Assembly: GCA_902362435.1 (NCBI GenBank)
Contig: CABIWW010000003.1
Span: forward strand, 143,771-207,770
Length of the DNA: 64,000 nt
Source: Eubacteriaceae bacterium
Lineage (GTDB): Bacteria; Bacillota; Clostridia; Peptostreptococcales; Anaerovoracaceae
Direction of reading: 5' to 3'
Part shown: in pieces, positions 43,485 through 51,680 of the stretch
Layout of the letters: each line of letters opens with the position of its first letter
Position numbering within the stretch: the stretch's first letter is position 1
Position numbers and translations under genes: made by a program
The notes under the pieces: model-generated
The model's input: only the letters and a program-made list of their open reading frames with translations
Told to the model about the DNA's origin: nothing
The model's database searches: none

Positions 43485-44051
43485 ATGCAGATAGGCGTTC
43501 TCGCCGTTCAGGGCGCTTTTATAGAACATATACATATGCTGGAAAAGCTCGGCGTATCGTGCGTCGAACTGAGACAGCGATCCGATCTGTCCGGCATCGA
43601 CGGACTGGTGCTGCCCGGTGGTGAAAGCACAGTGCAGGGCAAGCTGCTGAAAGAGCTTGATATGTTCGGACCGCTTCAGGAAATGATAAAATACGGTCTT
43701 CCCACTCTTGCGACATGTGCGGGACTCATACTTCTCGCCGGGCAGCTGGAAAACGATGACACTCGTCACCTGGCCACGCTTCCCGTCACAGTCAGGAGAA
43801 ATGCGTACGGCAGACAGCTAGGAAGCTTCACCACTGTCGCAAATGCAGGCGATATCAAAGATTTTCCAATGGTATTCATCCGCGCGCCGTTCATCACCTC
43901 AGCAGGCGACAACGTGGACATCCTTTCCAGAGTCGACGGCAATATCGTCGCAGTCGAATACAAAAACCAGATCGGTCTGTCTTTCCATCCGGAAATGTCA
44001 GACGACACGAGGATCCACGAGTATTTCATAAAAAAGATCCGGGAAAAATAA
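43485..44051 (+). CDS. pdxT: Pyridoxal 5'-phosphate synthase glutaminase, PdxT
   Basis: A 188-residue class I glutamine amidotransferase that feeds ammonia to PdxS. It begins QIGVLAVQGAFIEHI and has LPGGESTVQGKLL, the nucleophile in ATCAGLILLA and the His-Glu pair in LSFHPEM. Length is normal. It shares an operon with pdxS (two-base spacing) and ends at a strong bidirectional terminator. Confidence 0.97.
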   Translation: MQIGVLAVQGAFIEHIHMLEKLGVSCVELRQRSDLSGIDGLVLPGGESTVQGKLLKELDMFGPLQEMIKYGLPTLATCAGLILLAGQLENDDTRHLATLPVTVRRNAYGRQLGSFTTVANAGDIKDFPMVFIRAPFITSAGDNVDILSRVDGNIVAVEYKNQIGLSFHPEMSDDTRIHEYFIKKIREK

Positions 44052-44067
44052 TAACATATAGTTAAGG

Positions 44068-44103
44068 AAAGTAATGCAGGGCTACCTCTGCATTACTTTT
44101 TTA
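44068..44103. terminator. Bidirectional terminator between pdxT and the LysR gene
   Basis: 12-bp perfect stem AAAGTAATGCAG (44068-44079) with 44088-44099, eight-base loop, T's on the plus strand and A/T on the other side. The LysR stop codon falls inside its loop. Confidence 0.9.
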
Positions 44104-44969
44104 TAAAAATCTATAAATGCTTCCATCGCCGGAGATCTCCACTTGTTCCTGTGGATCAGAAGCTGTGTCCACACTTTTACGTAACAGTCATCGACATCCA
44201 GCGTTTTCAGGCTGCCGGAATCAACATGATCCTGAAAGATGAAATCGGGAAGGAAAGAAATGAGTCTGCTGTTCTGAACGATATCGCATATCTGAAGCGG
44301 GTTTCCGATCTCGAGGACCGGTCGTATCTCTATCGACTGAGCCGCAAGCTCCTGATTGAGCAGCTTGCAGTAGCTCATGTCGCTCTCAGTGAGAACGAAT
44401 TCTTCTGAACGCAGCGTGTTCAGCAGTATGTTCTCCTGACGCAGTATCGGATGGTCTGCAGCTGTGATAAAATGCACGGACTCCTCACGTTCCGCACAGA
44501 TGATGTATTCGGAATTGTATATATGGCTGTCCAGCGTGAAAACAAGATCGACTTCGTTTTTCTGCAGCATATCGAACATATTCCCCGGCACATTCTCCGA
44601 AACTATCAGGCATACATCAGGAAACTGCTCCCTGAACCGCAGAAAGTCATCCACGAAATATCTGCTGCACACAGAGCTGGACATGGCGAGCCGTATCGTC
44701 CCTTCGATCCTCTCCGGCTGCTTTATCTCTTCTATCATCTTTTTCTGTGATTCCAGGATATTTCTGGCATACTTCAATGCTGTAACTCCATCCTCGGTAA
44801 GCACTATCTTATGATAAAAACGGTCGAACAGTACGGTATCAAGTTCTCTCTCCAGCTGCCTTATCTGGGAAGAAACCGTCGACTGTGTGTAACCCAGCTT
44901 TTTGGCCGCTGCGGAAAAGCCGGAGTACTCGCATACCGAAATAAACGTTTTCAGCACATTCGTATCCAT
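44082..44969 (-). CDS. LysR-family transcriptional regulator
   Basis: A 295-residue regulator. The winged helix is VLKTFISVCEYSGFSAAAKKLGYTQSTVSSQIRQLERELDTVLFDR, followed by a linker helix and a periplasmic-binding-type effector domain. It is divergent from the Na+-dependent transporter with 161 bases between, and the inverted repeats there fit a LysR-controlled promoter. The effector may be the amino acid carried by that transporter. Confidence 0.93.
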   Translation of the reverse strand: MDTNVLKTFISVCEYSGFSAAAKKLGYTQSTVSSQIRQLERELDTVLFDRFYHKIVLTEDGVTALKYARNILESQKKMIEEIKQPERIEGTIRLAMSSSVCSRYFVDDFLRFREQFPDVCLIVSENVPGNMFDMLQKNEVDLVFTLDSHIYNSEYIICAEREESVHFITAADHPILRQENILLNTLRSEEFVLTESDMSYCKLLNQELAAQSIEIRPVLEIGNPLQICDIVQNSRLISFLPDFIFQDHVDSGSLKTLDVDDCYVKVWTQLLIHRNKWRSPAMEAFIDFYKKVMQR

Positions 44970-45021
44970 TGTTCCATCTCCTTTCTACAATATATGAACG
45001 ATTTTTTCGTTAGTATATCAC

Positions 45022-45053
45022 GAAATCATCAATTTTACAAATCGTGTGATTTC
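45022..45053. promoter_or_regulatory. Candidate LysR binding site
   Basis: GAAATCA (45022-45028) and TGATTTC (45047-45053), plus a CACGA/TCGTG pair overlapping them (45019-45046). Located midway between the divergent LysR and transporter genes. Confidence 0.45.
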
Positions 45054-45084
45054 CATTATTCTGGTAATGTACTTATACGTTTTG

Positions 45085-45112
45085 AAAATGTTTCTAATAC
45101 AGGAAACATTTT
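45085..45112 (+). promoter_or_regulatory. Hairpin just before the transporter ribosome site
   Basis: AAAATGTTTC and GAAACATTTT (10-bp perfect stem, eight-base loop). It ends directly before GGAGGAGG (45113-45120). It could be an operator or an RNA hairpin that limits ribosome access. Confidence 0.45.
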
Positions 45113-45130
45113 GGAGGAGGATTATTTATA

Positions 45131-46465
45131 ATGAAACGTGAACAACTGGGAAGCCGTATGGGCTTCATTATGTTATCTGCAGGCTGTGCGATAGGCTGCG
45201 GAAATGTATGGAAATTCCCGTGGATGTGCGGACAGAACGGCGGCGGCAGCTTCATGCTCGTCTATCTTCTGTGCCTTATCATCCTTGGCATACCTGCACT
45301 GACAATGGAATTTTCTATCGGAAGAGCTGCTCAGACAAGCCCGCTATACATGTACCGCAAGCTGGAAAAGCCGGGACAGAAATGGGACATTTTCGGCTGG
45401 TTCTGCCTTGTCGGCAACATCGCTCTCATGGCGTTCTACACCGTGGTATGCGGATGGCTCATATACTATTTCTATAAATTCGTGATCGGACAGAATCAGT
45501 CTCTCGGGTTTGTATCCATGATATCAGATCCGACGGTCAACGTGACTTTTCTTTTTGTCACCGTCGCAGTAGCATTCGTGATCCTTTCATTTCACCTGCA
45601 GGGCGGCCTGGAGCGTATCACAAAGATCATGATGACTTCACTGCTGATCCTGATGATCATACTGGCAGTACACAGTCTCATTTTAGACGGAGCAGGAAAG
45701 GGCATGCTCTTCTACCTGAAGCCGGATTTTTCTAAAATCAACGGCTCTGTGGTGGTCGGCGCGATGAACCAGGCGTTCTTCACGCTTTCTGTAGGTATGG
45801 GCGGTATGGCTATCTTTGGAAGCTATATAGGAAAGGAACGTTCTCTGATGGGAGAAGCGCTCAATGTTATCGCACTGGACACTCTCGTTGCTGTACTGGC
45901 AGGGATCATCATCTTCCCTGCATGCTTTACTTACGATCTTGAAGTCACAGCAGGGCCAAGTCTCCTGTTCGATACGATGGCTACTGTATTCAACAATATG
46001 GCAGGCGGACGTCTGTGGGGCACACTGTTCTTCCTGTTCATGATATTCGCTGCAATGTCTACAGTACTCGGCGTCTGCGAGAATATACTTGCTATGATCC
46101 GTGAACTCACAGGATGGTCACGTCCAAAGGGGAGCCTGATCTGCGGTATCGGCGTCTTCCTGCTTGCACTGACGACGGCTCTCGGATTCAACCTGATCCA
46201 CTTCCAGCCGTTTTCAGAAGGCACGACATGGCTGGATTTCTGGGACTTCGTAGTATCCACCAACATTCTCCCTCTCGGTACGCTTGTTCTCGCACTGTTC
46301 TGCTGCAGCAAGTTCGGATGGGGATGGGACGGTTTCATCAAAGAAGCAAATGCCGGTACAGGCCTGAAAGTCAAGTCATGGCAGAAGCCGGTCTTCAAAT
46401 ATGTCGTTCCTATCCTGATCGCTGTGATCTATATCTACGGCATCGTAACATTCAACTGGAGATAA
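45131..46465 (+). CDS. Sodium-dependent transporter, NSS/SNF family
   Basis: A 444-residue membrane protein with eleven or twelve helices. It has the family start SRMGFIMLSAGCAIGCGNVWKFPW (Na+/substrate-site residues), GGSFMLVYLL, and MAFYTVVCGW. Bacterial relatives such as LeuT, TnaT and Tyt1 carry amino acids with Na+. The particular amino acid is not clear. A terminator follows the gene. Confidence 0.93.
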   Translation: MKREQLGSRMGFIMLSAGCAIGCGNVWKFPWMCGQNGGGSFMLVYLLCLIILGIPALTMEFSIGRAAQTSPLYMYRKLEKPGQKWDIFGWFCLVGNIALMAFYTVVCGWLIYYFYKFVIGQNQSLGFVSMISDPTVNVTFLFVTVAVAFVILSFHLQGGLERITKIMMTSLLILMIILAVHSLILDGAGKGMLFYLKPDFSKINGSVVVGAMNQAFFTLSVGMGGMAIFGSYIGKERSLMGEALNVIALDTLVAVLAGIIIFPACFTYDLEVTAGPSLLFDTMATVFNNMAGGRLWGTLFFLFMIFAAMSTVLGVCENILAMIRELTGWSRPKGSLICGIGVFLLALTTALGFNLIHFQPFSEGTTWLDFWDFVVSTNILPLGTLVLALFCCSKFGWGWDGFIKEANAGTGLKVKSWQKPVFKYVVPILIAVIYIYGIVTFNWR

Positions 46466-46543
46466 TATTCCGGGATCTGCATCGATCATAACAAACTTTA
46501 AAAGCTTGCGCTTTTCCAAAGGCTGCAGATAAGATACTGCTGG

Positions 46544-46569
46544 GCCGGCGTCTCAAGACGCCGGCTTTT
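46544..46569 (+). terminator. Intrinsic terminator after the Na+-dependent transporter
   Basis: GCCGGCGTCT and AGACGCCGGC form a 10-bp stem with a two-base apex, followed by TTTT. It lies about 80 bases past the stop. Confidence 0.9.
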
Positions 46570-46698
46570 CTGCAAATCCGGTACTTCGCTGGATGATGGA
46601 TAACATCTATATCCGTACAGCCCCTGCTGATGAAACCGGACGTGAAGATTTTACGAATCAATTCTCCGGCATATGAAAGAAATATTTTTATACTGACG

Positions 46699-47361
46699 TC
46701 ACACTTTCAAGATGAAGTGGCTTTTGTAAAAATCCAGCAGTCCGTCTTTTTTCATTTTTCCGAGTTCCAGTGACAAGCCGCTGCGCTCTACCCCAAGGTA
46801 ATCTGCAAGCTGCTGCCTTGAAAAAGGAATGTCAAATTCATATTTCCCGATCCGCTGCGCTTCGGCGGAAAAATACGACATGAGTTTTGCACGCGTAGTG
46901 CGTTGTCCCACATGTATGAGCTTTTCACTGAAACGCAGGTTTTTCTCGGCAAGCTCTCCGAGCAGGTTGCGGATGATCCGGCTGTGGTGCGCACAGACGG
47001 ACGAACACACATTCAGTATGCGCTTTACATTCAAAAACATAACCGTAACAGGTGTTTCGGCTACCACGCTCACATTCAGCACCGAACCGGGCGCACAGGC
47101 ATAGGCGGCGGCAAAGCTCTGCCCCGGCCCCGCCTTTAAAAGGATATTGCGGTTGCCCCAGATATCCTCCTGTATGATCAGAACACTACCCGACAGCACA
47201 AGACCTATCGACTCTGCCGTGTCACCGACACGCAGCAAAAACGCATCTTTCGGGAAGCTCTCTTTTTTCGTATCAAGACAGGAAAGCATGATCGCAAGTT
47301 CATTTTCGGAAATGCCCGAAAAAAGCTGAGATGATCGTATAACATGTAAAAAATCTTTCAT
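46699..47361 (-). CDS. Crp/Fnr-family regulator (likely controls hcp)
   Basis: A 220-residue regulator. A cyclic-nucleotide-type beta barrel (about 1-115; LLRVGDTAESIGLVLSGSV) is followed by a dimer helix and a DNA-binding helix-turn-helix (SRQQLADYLGVERSGLSLELGKMKKDGLL). The start at 47361 (MKDFLHV) has AGAGGA upstream; an ATG 30 codons earlier would run into the promoter region. No Fnr-type N-terminal Cys cluster is seen. It is divergent from hcp, as is usual for HcpR/Fnr-like nitrosative stress regulators. Confidence 0.85.
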   Translation of the reverse strand: MKDFLHVIRSSQLFSGISENELAIMLSCLDTKKESFPKDAFLLRVGDTAESIGLVLSGSVLIIQEDIWGNRNILLKAGPGQSFAAAYACAPGSVLNVSVVAETPVTVMFLNVKRILNVCSSVCAHHSRIIRNLLGELAEKNLRFSEKLIHVGQRTTRAKLMSYFSAEAQRIGKYEFDIPFSRQQLADYLGVERSGLSLELGKMKKDGLLDFYKSHFILKV

Positions 47362-47375
47362 AAAAATCCTCTTTC

Positions 47376-47389
47376 GTTGAAAATTCAAC
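47376..47389 (+). promoter_or_regulatory. Crp/Fnr-type operator at -41.5 of the hcp promoter
   Basis: GTTGAAAATTCAAC is a palindrome with arms GTTGAA and TTCAAC. Its centre (47382.5) is 41.5 bases from a transcript start predicted about seven bases after the TATAAT at 47412-47417. That spacing is the class II activator position used by Crp/Fnr proteins. A further GTTGAA half lies at 47396-47401. Confidence 0.7.
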
Positions 47390-47411
47390 CGAATCGTTGA
47401 ATTTATCATAC

Positions 47412-47417
47412 TATAAT
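47412..47417 (+). promoter_or_regulatory. hcp: hcp promoter -10 element
   Basis: Perfect TATAAT, without a good -35 at 17 bases, as expected for an activator-dependent promoter. Confidence 0.6.
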
Positions 47418-47539
47418 CAAAACAGCAAATCAAGAAGACACTGTTATACACAGAGCGGGAAATCTATTCTGCGACAGATCGTGAGCATTTGCATGAACGT
47501 AAAGCGCTTGATCAAAATCAAAGAAAGCGAGGATTTAAA

Positions 47540-49135
47540 ATGGATAATAAAATGTTTTGTTTTCAGTGTGAACAAACGGCAGGATGCACCGGCTGTACAG
47601 GACGAGCGGGTGTTTGCGGCAAAACGTCTGATGTTGCGAAGCTGCAGGACCAGCTTACGGGAGCACTGGTCGGGCTGGCGCATGCGCTTGATAACGCCCC
47701 GGAAGTGAATGAAGGCACATGGCAGCTGATAATCGAGGGGTTGTTTACAACTGTCACAAATGTAAGCTTTAACGAAAAAACACTGTGCGGGCTTATCGAA
47801 AGGGTACATGAGGAAAAGGCAAGCCTTCTGCCCGGCTGTGCTGTATGTTCCTCCACATGCGGACGGACCGATGATTATGATATGGAAAAGGTCTGGAATG
47901 CACAGGAGGATATTCGCAGTCTCAAGTCACTCATCCTCTTCGGCATACGCGGTATGGCAGCTTATGCACATCATGCCATGGTACTGGGATATACCGATGA
48001 AGAAGTAAACCGCTTCTTTGCAAAAGCACTCTTTGCCATAGGTGAAGACTGGGGCATGGACGAGCTGCTGCCGATCGTTATGGAGGTCGGCGAGAAAAAC
48101 CTCAAATGTATGGCTCTCCTTGACAAGGCAAATACCGAAAGCTACGGTACGCCTGCGCCTGTTACCGTTCCTCTGACCGTGGAAAAAGGACCATTCATCG
48201 TTATTTCAGGTCATGACCTGCATGATCTGAAGCTGCTTTTGGAGCAGACCAATGGCAAGGGTGTCAATATCTACACACACAGCGAGATGCTCCCTGCACA
48301 TGGCTATCCTGAACTGAAGAAATATCCGCATCTCAAGGGTAACTTCGGCACCGCCTGGCAAAATCAGCAAAAAGAATTTACAGAACTTCCTGCACCGATC
48401 CTGTTCACCACCAACTGTCTTATGCCGCCTAAGGCAAGCTACGCAGACCGCGTGTTCACCACGGCACTGGTATCCTATCCCGAAATGACTCATATCGGCG
48501 AGGACAAGGATTTCACTCCGGTCATCGAGAAGGCTTTGGAGCTGGGCGGTTATTCCGAGGACAAAGCGTTTACAGGCATCAATGGCGGCAGCACGGTCAT
48601 GACCGGCTTCGCACATGGTACGATACTTGGTGCGGCAGACAAGATCATCGAGGCAGTGAAGGCTGGAATGATCAGGCACTTCTTCCTGGTTGCCGGATGC
48701 GACGGGGCACGTCCCGGTCGCAACTACTACACGGAATTTGTTAAGCAGACGCCTTCCGACACAGTAGTACTGACCCTAGCCTGCGGCAAATACCGCTTCA
48801 ATGACCTTGATCTCGGCGAGATCGGCGGGCTGCCTCGTCTGATGGATATAGGCCAGTGCAACGATGCTTACAGTGCTATTCAAATAGCCGCTGCACTTGC
48901 CGATGCATTCGGCTGCGGAGTGAACGACCTGCCGCTTTCCATGGTGCTTTCCTGGTATGAGCAGAAAGCTGTATGTATACTGCTGACACTGCTTCACCTT
49001 GGCATCAGGGATATCCGCCTCGGTCCTACACTGCCGGCGTTTATTTCACCTGATGTGCTGAACTATCTCGTGGAGAATTTCAGCATCGCTCCGATAACAA
49101 CGCCTGAAGAAGACTTGAAGCAGCTTCTGAAATAG
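47540..49135 (+). CDS. hcp: Hydroxylamine reductase / hybrid-cluster protein
   Basis: A 531-residue class I hybrid-cluster protein. The N-terminal FeS ligands are in MFCFQCEQTAGCTGCTGRAGVCGK, and hybrid-cluster residues are in VISGHDLHDLKLLLEQT, TNCLMPP and LACGKYRF. The last motif, SPDVLNYLVENF, is standard. It reduces NO or hydroxylamine and protects against nitrosative stress in anaerobes. The start at 47540 follows GAGG; an upstream ATG at 47489 is less likely. The neighbouring Crp/Fnr-type gene and -41.5 site suggest induction under nitrosative stress. Confidence 0.95.
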   Translation: MDNKMFCFQCEQTAGCTGCTGRAGVCGKTSDVAKLQDQLTGALVGLAHALDNAPEVNEGTWQLIIEGLFTTVTNVSFNEKTLCGLIERVHEEKASLLPGCAVCSSTCGRTDDYDMEKVWNAQEDIRSLKSLILFGIRGMAAYAHHAMVLGYTDEEVNRFFAKALFAIGEDWGMDELLPIVMEVGEKNLKCMALLDKANTESYGTPAPVTVPLTVEKGPFIVISGHDLHDLKLLLEQTNGKGVNIYTHSEMLPAHGYPELKKYPHLKGNFGTAWQNQQKEFTELPAPILFTTNCLMPPKASYADRVFTTALVSYPEMTHIGEDKDFTPVIEKALELGGYSEDKAFTGINGGSTVMTGFAHGTILGAADKIIEAVKAGMIRHFFLVAGCDGARPGRNYYTEFVKQTPSDTVVLTLACGKYRFNDLDLGEIGGLPRLMDIGQCNDAYSAIQIAAALADAFGCGVNDLPLSMVLSWYEQKAVCILLTLLHLGIRDIRLGPTLPAFISPDVLNYLVENFSIAPITTPEEDLKQLLK

Positions 49136-49183
49136 CAGTGCTTTACGAGTCATATAAAAACGGCTGCACCGCGCCGGAGCAGA

Positions 49184-50267
49184 TCAAAGGATGCTAAGGG
49201 CGAAGTTCTTATCACTATCATGGCATCTCTGGCCCAGCAGGAATCACAATCCTTAAGTCAGAATGTAAAGCTTGGTCTCCAGTTCCGCTACCAGAATGGT
49301 CAGGTACAGGTAAACCACAACCGCTTCCTTGGCTACACCAAAGATGAAGAAGGCAATCTCGTCATTGACCCAGAACAGGCTGAAGTTGTAAAGAGAATAT
49401 ACCGAGAGTACCTTGAAGGCTACAGCATGGACAAGATTGCTGCAGGACTTGAAGCGGATGGTATTCTTACCGGCGCCGGAAAACCTCGATGGCATACCAG
49501 CACCATCAACAAGATTCTTCGCAACGAGAAATACATCGGCGATGATATGCTCCCCTTAAAGTAGACAGATAAAATAAAAAAACAGTAAGCTTTAAGGAGG
49601 GGGATTTTCGATGACGAGGAAATCAAAATACAGTAAAACAGAAAAAATCAAATTAGTAGAGGAATTCCTTGATGGATCACGCAGTATGAACTCTTTTGCA
49701 AAAGCAAAGGGCGTAAATCGTTCGACACTGGGAAACTGGATAATGAATTATCAAAGCATGGGTCCTTCAGGACTGCCCTGCTCCAGAAAACCTACACAAC
49801 AGACTTTCTGAACAAAACCAGAGTCAAGAGCAACGGTCTCGTCCCTCAGTACTATGTAGAAGGTAACCACGAAGCTATTATCCCGAAAGACATTTACTTA
49901 CAGGTTCAAGAAGAGTTGGTTCGCAGGCGAGTAGTCAAAACCAGTGCCAACGGCAAGAAACGAAGCTACAGCTGCAACCACTGCTTCTCACAAATTGTCA
50001 TCTGCGGTGAATGCGGCGAAATGTTCCGAAGGCTCCACTGGAACAATCGTGGAGTTAAATCTATCGTCTGGCGCTGCATCAACAGGCTGGAATCCACTGG
50101 ACTGGAATGCCACGCCAGAACCATCAACGAGCTGGTCCTTCAGGATTCTGTCGTCAAGGCAATCAACCAGATGCTTGGAGACAAAAGTAGCTATCAGGCA
50201 CAGCTACAGCTCAACATTGCCTCGGTCATCCGAGCTTCGCAGGCAACTTCCGTTGAGAACATATGAA
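49184..50267 (+). pseudogene. Serine recombinase (large, Pin/TndX-type), interrupted and truncated
   Basis: Pieces of one serine recombinase. The first (49184 to about 49547) starts at [20 protein letters not shown] and covers the recombinase domain to RNEKYIGD. The second (from about 49779) resumes at ALLQKTYTTDFLNKTRVKSN and includes the zinc ribbon (CGECGEMFRR, CINR...C). The catalytic Ser N-terminus is absent and the coiled-coil end stops at SVENI, where the IS21-like terminus begins. The middle is split by an IS3-type remnant. It marks the left edge of the mobile island. Confidence 0.85.
49548..49778 (+). mobile_element. IS3-family (IS150-type) remnant, IRL plus OrfA
   Basis: Begins with TGCTCCCCTTAAAGTAGA, 15 of 18 bases like the end of the element at 63320. 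An OrfA gene follows (from 49611, with AGGAGG before its ATG): MTRKSKYSKTEKIKLVEEF and an HTH (FAKAKGVNRSTLGNWIMNYQ). It is cut off near GPSGL, where recombinase sequence resumes. OrfB and the right end have been lost, so it cannot move on its own. Confidence 0.8.
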
Positions 50268-50362
50268 TGTCAACTAGAAAGTGAGCCACGCGCTCGTTTG
50301 ATTTTGAGCCACATGTGTTCATTTGAAAGTGAGCCACTTAAGCACCGTTCTTCGAGTGATCC
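50268..50362. mobile_element. Isolated IS21-like terminus
   Basis: Starts TGTCAACTAG and carries three direct repeats of the type A(A/T)GTGAGCCAC or TTTTGAGCCAC (50277-50289, 50302-50312, 50325-50337). This multi-repeat layout is typical of IS21-family ends. No istA or istB gene is present. It lies exactly between the broken recombinase and the broken DNA polymerase gene, so it probably mediated the deletion. Confidence 0.65.
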
Positions 50363-50827
50363 AGGTTGTGGAAGATTTCTGGTTCTGCCGCCATTGGTCT
50401 TGGTAGGGGCGCAGGGAACACAGAAGTATTTGATGAGATTTTTTCCCTCGGTCAGTTTCTGCTTCTCCAGTCCCAAAACTGCCCCCACCCCTTCCAGGGA
50501 CAATGGCAGACCGAGTGTCGCCGACCACACCATCGTGCAGTGCCAGCTGTCAGGAGAAAGCCAGGTATCAAGATAATTCGACAGGCATACACGCTCAAAC
50601 TGTGCGTTGAATGCCCACTTGATAACCGATTCGTCCGACAAGGCATCCACAATCTCCGTAGGAATCTTCTCTCCGCAGGCAAGGTCTATGACCTGGACTG
50701 CTCCGCCATCCACACTGTAACCGAACAGAAGGATATCGAAGTCAGGACTCTCGGCATATTTATAAACTCCAGCTTTCTGCAGATTCACACTGGAGTAGGT
50801 TTCAATATCAATGCTTAAATGCTGCAT
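50363..50827 (-). pseudogene. Phage family A DNA polymerase, 5' fragment
   Basis: Encodes the 3'-5' exonuclease domain of a phage DNA polymerase I-type enzyme: SIDIETYSS (D-x-E), FAFNAQFERVCLSNYL and GLEKQKLTEGKNLIKYF. After about residue 155 the phage match ends and the frame runs on through the IS21-like end to a stop at 50270. The polymerase domain is missing. It is the last gene of the phage module. Confidence 0.75.
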
Positions 50828-50884
50828 AGCTGCTCCTTTCTACGACAAAAGCGGCGGAAGAATATCCTCCGCCGCCCGTCATGT

Positions 50885-51076
50885 TTACTCCGTCATATCA
50901 TCCTTCTGTACAGCCTTTTTCTCTTTGTGTTTTGTAATAAAAGCTCTTGCCTTCTTGACCACAAAGCTGAAAATTTCGCACACTGCCCATACGATACCAT
51001 TGATGGCAAGACCGTAGATCAGGCAGAAAAGGACTATCACATCGACTTGTTTCATAAATTCATATACTTCGTTCAT
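50885..51076 (-). CDS. Small phage membrane protein
   Basis: About 63 residues from the ATG at 51076 (MNEVYEF), which has GAGGTG a few bases upstream; an ATG seven codons earlier is less well placed. One hydrophobic helix (VIVLFCLIYGLAINGIVWAV) is followed by a Lys/Glu-rich tail. Common as a small gene of unknown role within this phage replication module. Confidence 0.55.
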   Translation of the reverse strand: MNEVYEFMKQVDVIVLFCLIYGLAINGIVWAVCEIFSFVVKKARAFITKHKEKKAVQKDDMTE

Positions 51077-51142
51077 TACGTTCACCTCGTTATTCAATGT
51101 GGGCAGACGGTGGCAGCACCACCGCCCGCCGGGTTTATATGT

Positions 51143-51676
51143 TTAGGAAAGGAAATCGTCATCAGCCACAGTGCTGAAATCGTCAGTTGCAGAGCTTCTG
51201 CCGCCAAGGCTTTCACCGTCACGGATCTTCTGGATGTTGCCCAAGCCGCATGCCACGCCCTTGTTGCCGTTACTGTTGAACGCATAGAAGTTCAGAGACA
51301 CACGAGCATAACAGCCGGAGTATACTTCGTTGCGGTCAAGGATAGGCTTCACATACTTGTCCACAATCTGAGGCGGAGTCGTGCTGTTGGCATTGATGAA
51401 GGAGTGACCCTTATAGGCCTCATCATCACGCTCGGTATCTCCGTCACGCAAAGGAAGCTTGATTGCGGCCTTGTTAGGCTTCTTGCCGCCGAACTTGGCA
51501 ACCCCCTCTTCGATTGCGGCATCGATAGCCTTCACCGTTTCAGTGTCAGACTTAGGGATAAGTACGGAAACGGAGTATCTCTCAGGTCCGTTGTTGATGC
51601 TGGTAGGCTCCCAGCCATGGAAATAAGAGAGATGAGTGTTTACACCTGTGATAACTTTTGTCTTAGAAATAGCCAT
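51143..51676 (-). CDS. DUF2815-family phage protein (ssDNA-binding-like)
   Basis: A 177-residue phage protein. It begins TKVITGVNTHLSYFHGWEP and has RYSVSVLIPKSDTET, then NANSTTPPQIVDKYVKPI and YSGCYARVSLNFYAFNSNGNKGVACGLGN. These match DUF2815, thought to be an OB-fold single-strand DNA-binding protein. It lies between the DUF2800 and polymerase genes, the standard order of clostridial phage replication modules. Confidence 0.88.
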   Translation of the reverse strand: MAISKTKVITGVNTHLSYFHGWEPTSINNGPERYSVSVLIPKSDTETVKAIDAAIEEGVAKFGGKKPNKAAIKLPLRDGDTERDDEAYKGHSFINANSTTPPQIVDKYVKPILDRNEVYSGCYARVSLNFYAFNSNGNKGVACGLGNIQKIRDGESLGGRSSATDDFSTVADDDFLS

Positions 51677-51680
51677 GATA

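Noticed and set aside
47397..47417. Ordinary -35/-10 promoter TTGAAT...TATAAT for hcp
   Set aside because: The spacing is only 9 bases; an activator-dependent promoter with the -41.5 site fits better.
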